Of a DNA stretch of 10,482 nt, positions 7,941 through 10,482 are shown piece by piece. Source of the DNA: Victivallales bacterium (GTDB lineage: Bacteria; Verrucomicrobiota; Lentisphaeria; Oligosphaerales; Oligosphaeraceae); the NCBI GenBank assembly GCA_017963875.1, contig JAGCTA010000216.1, positions 1 through 10,482 of the forward strand, written 5' to 3'. Both the position numbers and the translations under genes were made by a program. The notes under the pieces are model-generated. The model had not been told where the DNA came from. It did not search any database and saw only the letters and a list, made by a program, of their open reading frames with translations. Positions within the stretch are counted from its first letter, which is position 1. Each line of letters begins with the position of its first letter.

Positions 7941-8552
7941 ATGGTCCATTCATCACGACGTCCTCCCAAACGCCGTTTGAGAATTGTCAAGAACGGAAAC
8001 CCCGCCCTGCGGAAAATCTCCGAGCCAATCACAGTCATCGATGACGGCATCCGTAAACTTGCGTCCCAAATGACCGTTTCCATGCTCGAAAACGACATTG
8101 TCGGCGTCGGTCTTGCGGCACCGCAAGTCGGCATCAACAAACGGATGATTGTCATAGACACTTCTTGCGACGAAGTCCCCGCCAACGAACTCTCGCCGGG
8201 CGAAGTACTGCTCAATCCACAAATGCCGCTTGCGCTTATCAACCCCGTCATCGTATCCGCGTCGGAAGACACCATCACCCGCGGGGAAGGATGCCTCTCG
8301 CTTCCTGGCGTGGATGGTGACGTCACGCGGCCTGCGGAAGTCCTCCTCAAGGCGACACTCCTTGACGGGCAGGAAATCCAATGCCAATGCGCACATCTCC
8401 TGGCACGTTGCCTCCAGCATGAAATCGACCATCTGGATGGCGTGCTGTTCATCGACCATTGTTCAGAAGAGCAGCAGAAAAAAGCCGATGCCGTCATGAA
8501 GCAACTGGCAAAAGCAGAAAAGAAATACATTCCCTCAAATACGCGCTCATGA
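7941..8552 (+). CDS. def: Peptide deformylase
   Basis: Removes the formyl group from the N-terminal methionine of nascent proteins at the ribosome; a metal (usually Fe2+) enzyme. At 203 residues it is slightly longer than the common 165-190. All three family motifs are intact: GVGLAAPQ (55-62, with Q62), EGCLS (116-120, metal ligand C118) and QHEIDH (159-164, metal ligands H160 and H164, catalytic E161). Residues 1-14 form a very basic extension (MVHSSRRPPKRRLR) before the usual start of the fold (IVKNGNPALRKISEPI). A stretch at ~74-98 (between VIDTS and INPVIVSASED) is a modest insertion. The C-terminal tail (174-196) is a charged helix. The start has a good Shine-Dalgarno sequence. The stop codon overlaps the ATG of the next gene (ATGA), implying coupled translation. 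Identity is certain; the basic extension may help ribosome or rRNA contact, which is inference. Confidence 0.97.
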   Translation: MVHSSRRPPKRRLRIVKNGNPALRKISEPITVIDDGIRKLASQMTVSMLENDIVGVGLAAPQVGINKRMIVIDTSCDEVPANELSPGEVLLNPQMPLALINPVIVSASEDTITRGEGCLSLPGVDGDVTRPAEVLLKATLLDGQEIQCQCAHLLARCLQHEIDHLDGVLFIDHCSEEQQKKADAVMKQLAKAEKKYIPSNTRS

Positions 8553-9529
8553 CTTTTTCTGAATCCAGTGCCAATAATCCAAATGAAGCAGGCTCCGCGG
8601 CTGCGCAGGGACCAGACTATTCATTCAATGGTGAAAAGCCTGTATCCCTGCCGCTTCCCATGATGCCCAAACTGAAGTTTTTCAGTCTTCTTCTTGGGCT
8701 TTTCATCTATCCGCGTCTTGCAATCCTGAACGTTCGGGTCCATTCCCAATGGATTCGGGCACTTTCCGTAATCATTGTCTCTGCGTTGCTTGCCGCATTT
8801 CTGCAAGCCATTCTCTCCGTGCCAGAATTCACCAGGCAATGCGATACCATCTCAAAATATTGCGCAGACACGCTCCATTCCCTGACATACATGACCGATA
8901 CAAATACCTTTTCATGGGATAACAACGAACTCCAACTGCCATCCACACACTCTCTTGAAGGATGCCGTATCGATTTTCTGAACGATAAGGAATCATTTGA
9001 CAGGAAAGCAGCCATCGACTCTGACGATATATGGGGCATGTTCTTCTCACAGAAAGATATCGGCGTCTGGTCGCGAAATGTCTCAGACACTCGCTCCATC
9101 ATCATCATGGACAATCTCCCAAACAAGAAACTGGCTGAAATCTTCAGGCAGTTGGGCACACCGCACGAAAACAGTTTCACATTAAACCACGATGGCATAA
9201 TGCGCGTCGGGCGGATGGTCGTGCCATGCATCTCCCTCTGCTGTGGTATCTTCTACTCTTTCGTCTATTTCCAGTTGGTTTTCACCTGCGTCATCATTTT
9301 CGTCATCATGTCTTTGCTGTTCAACCGCATTGACAAAGCACCTTTCTCAGCGGTTGTCGCATCCTCCCTTGCCTGCGTCATACCGCCGTTTCTGCTGACG
9401 CTCGTCGCATCGCTGCTTCCATTTGTCACCATCGACATCGATACATTGTTCACCATATTCTTCGTCATCTACCTGATTATCATATTTTTGGACAGAAGCG
9501 TCGTCATCAGGCAGATTAGGAGAATCTGA
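8549..9529 (+). CDS. Multi-pass membrane protein, DUF1189-like
   Basis: The open frame extends upstream to a TTG at 8459 inside def, but the ATG at 8549 is the better start. It overlaps the def TGA as ATGA, and the extra upstream codons only read def out of frame. No Shine-Dalgarno sequence precedes it, consistent with translational coupling to def. The 326-residue product has a polar N-terminus (1-40), a hydrophobic patch (~43-60), a clear helix (~70-91) and a ~130-residue non-membrane domain (~92-221). A C-terminal block follows with about four helices (~223-240, ~241-258, ~264-291, ~297-315), ending in a basic tail (RQIRRI). This order, one helix, an extracytoplasmic domain, then a Yip1-like helix bundle, resembles the uncharacterised DUF1189 family; the match is by layout and feel, not a search. 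The function is unknown, and its place between def and ileS does not reveal one. Confidence 0.85.
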   Translation: MTFSESSANNPNEAGSAAAQGPDYSFNGEKPVSLPLPMMPKLKFFSLLLGLFIYPRLAILNVRVHSQWIRALSVIIVSALLAAFLQAILSVPEFTRQCDTISKYCADTLHSLTYMTDTNTFSWDNNELQLPSTHSLEGCRIDFLNDKESFDRKAAIDSDDIWGMFFSQKDIGVWSRNVSDTRSIIIMDNLPNKKLAEIFRQLGTPHENSFTLNHDGIMRVGRMVVPCISLCCGIFYSFVYFQLVFTCVIIFVIMSLLFNRIDKAPFSAVVASSLACVIPPFLLTLVASLLPFVTIDIDTLFTIFFVIYLIIIFLDRSVVIRQIRRI

Positions 9530-9580
9530 GAACTCTACCTTCATTGAGCAAGCCCCCCCTTCAACCACTTAAAATAAACA

Positions 9581-9585
9581 AAGGA
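9581..9585 (+). promoter_or_regulatory. Shine-Dalgarno site of the Lys-rich membrane protein gene
   Basis: AAGGA is placed 5 bases before the ATG at 9591. It lies in the 61-base gap after the DUF1189-like gene. That gap holds no hairpin followed by a T-run, so this gene is probably in the same transcript but translated independently. Confidence 0.65.
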
Positions 9586-9590
9586 ACACC

Positions 9591-10262
9591 ATGCCAGAGC
9601 AACAAGTAAAGCAAAAAATAGTCAAAAAAGCCAAAAAGCAACCGCAATCCCCACAGCAGGAGGCGATTGAAAAGACAACATCCTATATCAAGGATTTCTT
9701 CTACATTGTGGGAGAAGACGGGAAAAGCGAGCCGAGATTTGAAATTGACCTCCTTTGCATTGACTGCGGCATCGTCATCGCAGTGCTAGCGTCCGCTTGC
9801 TGGGCGGCATCCATCGCATGTGCGCGCCGCCACAATGCCTTTGTCAGTTTTCTCCTTGGATTACTTATCCCATGGATTTACCCGCTGGTGATTCTTTTCG
9901 CGATGAACATCCCAGGAAAATGGGATGTCACCAAAAAGAAGAAAGAGGAAGAGAAAGCCGTCATGGAAGCAGCCGTTGCAGAAGTCGAGGAAAACACCAT
10001 CAAGCCTGACGAGAATGGTGAAATCCCCTTCGAGGCAACTCCTGCGTATTTCAATACAATCAGCAGGACCGCCGACGGACAGCCCGCTGGCCCCTGGAAG
10101 GTCACCTTCAACGGCAATGTCATCACCGTGACGAAAATCATCGAGATACTTCCTGAAGCACTCAGCGTCGAATTCCATGACAGCAAGTCGGAACTCAAGA
10201 AAATGCGTTTCCCCTACTCCAAAATCGAATCATGGGAGCCCATCAAGGAAGAGCAGGCTTGA
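9591..10262 (+). CDS. Lys-rich two-helix membrane protein with C-terminal beta domain
   Basis: I do not recognise the family. The 223-residue protein starts with a Lys/Gln-rich tail (1-25), then a short soluble part (26-51). A first membrane helix follows at ~52-77, a short loop with CARRHN, and a second helix at ~83-106. After that comes a very Lys/Glu-rich, probably coiled-coil linker (~113-135). The C-terminal ~75 residues (~144-218) look like a small all-beta domain with alternating strands (WKVTFNGNVITVTKI, ALSVEFHDSKSELKKMRFPY). Both tails are expected on the cytoplasmic side, given the Lys-rich flanks. The ATG at 9591 has a good Shine-Dalgarno sequence. It is the last gene before a clear intrinsic terminator and probably shares the def transcript. 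The soluble domain could bind a partner at the membrane; that is inference. Confidence 0.85.
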   Translation: MPEQQVKQKIVKKAKKQPQSPQQEAIEKTTSYIKDFFYIVGEDGKSEPRFEIDLLCIDCGIVIAVLASACWAASIACARRHNAFVSFLLGLLIPWIYPLVILFAMNIPGKWDVTKKKKEEEKAVMEAAVAEVEENTIKPDENGEIPFEATPAYFNTISRTADGQPAGPWKVTFNGNVITVTKIIEILPEALSVEFHDSKSELKKMRFPYSKIESWEPIKEEQA

Positions 10263-10296
10263 CATCTGGTTTTCACACGAGTCCATTTGAGTTTTC

Positions 10297-10318
10297 CTGC
10301 GGTTTCTCCGCAGTTTTT
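10297..10318 (+). terminator. Intrinsic (Rho-independent) terminator ending the def unit
   Basis: A perfect 6-base-pair stem, CTGCGG (10297-10302) with CCGCAG (10308-10313), has a 5-base loop (TTTCT) and is followed directly by TTTTT (10314-10318). It lies 34 bases after the stop codon of the Lys-rich membrane protein and separates that unit from ileS. Confidence 0.8.
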
Positions 10319-10335
10319 ACACATCACAGTTTTTG

Positions 10336-10341
10336 TATAAT
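10336..10341 (+). promoter_or_regulatory. Perfect -10 box (TATAAT) just upstream of ileS, use uncertain
   Basis: TATAAT at 10336-10341 follows the terminator, where an ileS promoter would be expected. However, no good -35 is at 16-18 bases: TTTACA at 10316-10321 is only 14 bases away. Transcription from it would start near 10348, after the GGAG Shine-Dalgarno (10343-10346) and only ~6 bases before the ATG. Either the mRNA is almost leaderless, or the box is fortuitous. Confidence 0.35.
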
Positions 10342-10353
10342 CGGAGCCATTCA

Positions 10354-10482
10354 ATGTTTGAAGCACTCGAAAGCAACGTTTCCTTCCCGAAAATGGAAGA
10401 AGAAATGCTCGCCTTCTGGAAAGAAGACAACACCTTCGAAAAATCACTGGAGAACCGCCGAGGCGCGGAGCCATACGTCTTC
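10354..10482 (+). CDS. ileS: Isoleucyl-tRNA synthetase, N-terminal fragment (cut by window end)
   Basis: Charges tRNA-Ile with isoleucine in the cytoplasm; class I synthetase. Only the first 43 residues are in the window and the frame is open at the end. They match the conserved IleS start closely: FPKMEEEMLAFWKED, then FEKSLENRRGAEPYVF. In full-length enzymes this leads directly into the DGPPFATGxPHYGH (HIGH-type) motif just beyond base 10482. The FPKxEExxLxFW opening without a longer leader is typical of the clade that includes eukaryote-like bacterial IleS (often called IleS2), but the part shown is too short to settle the class. The start is supported by GGAG at 10343-10346, 7 bases before the ATG. 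It follows an intrinsic terminator, so it likely forms its own transcription unit. Confidence 0.92.
   Translation, partial: MFEALESNVSFPKMEEEMLAFWKEDNTFEKSLENRRGAEPYVF

Noticed and set aside
8316..8326. Palindrome TGACGTCA as a possible operator
   Set aside because: It lies inside the conserved coding region of def, is isolated, and has no second copy nearby; chance is sufficient.
7953..8530. Long antisense frames over def
   Set aside because: def is unmistakable on the plus strand with all three motifs; the minus-strand translations are low-complexity shadows.
9530..9590. Possible terminator or promoter between the DUF1189-like gene and the Lys-rich membrane protein gene
   Set aside because: There is a C-run and an AT-rich stretch, but no stem-loop with a T-run and no paired -35/-10 words.
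1..10482. Mobile element, CRISPR, phage or defence island
   Set aside because: No transposase, integrase, inverted terminal repeats, regularly spaced repeats, toxin-antitoxin pair or nuclease/helicase motifs were seen on either strand.

Overview
The window looks like an ordinary chromosomal segment of a medium-GC, Gram-negative-type bacterium. The best guess is a member of the PVC group (Lentisphaerota/Kiritimatiellota-like). That rests on the style of the giant secreted beta-sandwich protein and on several small Pro/Gln- or Lys-rich membrane proteins. No rRNA or other taxonomic marker is present, so the assignment is tentative. I see no tRNA, rRNA, CRISPR array, insertion sequence, integrase or attachment site.

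Layout. (1) Bases 1-6587, plus strand: the end of a small helical protein of unknown function overlaps by 22 bases a very long gene (2074 codons). The long gene encodes an exported, probably cell-surface or secreted, multi-domain beta-sandwich protein. Its N-terminal half is built from concanavalin A/LamG-like segments. Its C-terminal half alternates four jelly-roll (carbohydrate-binding-module-like) repeats with Ig-like linkers. No catalytic domain was recognised. (2) Bases 6598-7711, minus strand: a two-gene unit made of an HpcH/HpaI-family class II aldolase followed by a small two-helix membrane protein. It is driven by a near-consensus sigma70-type promoter at 7751-7779 and converges on the giant gene with only 10 bases between the stop codons. 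(3) Bases 7941-10262, plus strand: peptide deformylase (def), a DUF1189-like multi-pass membrane protein whose ATG overlaps the def stop codon (ATGA), and a Lys-rich two-helix membrane protein, closed by a good intrinsic terminator at 10297-10318. (4) From 10354 to the window end: the first 43 codons of isoleucyl-tRNA synthetase (ileS).

Functionally, def and ileS are translation housekeeping genes, and the membrane proteins between them are uncharacterised. The aldolase would cleave or form 2-keto-3-deoxy or 4-hydroxy-2-oxo acids. The giant protein may bind polysaccharide or act in adhesion. I found no convincing evidence of a new defence, mobile or biosynthetic system. The most unusual element is the architecture of the giant protein.
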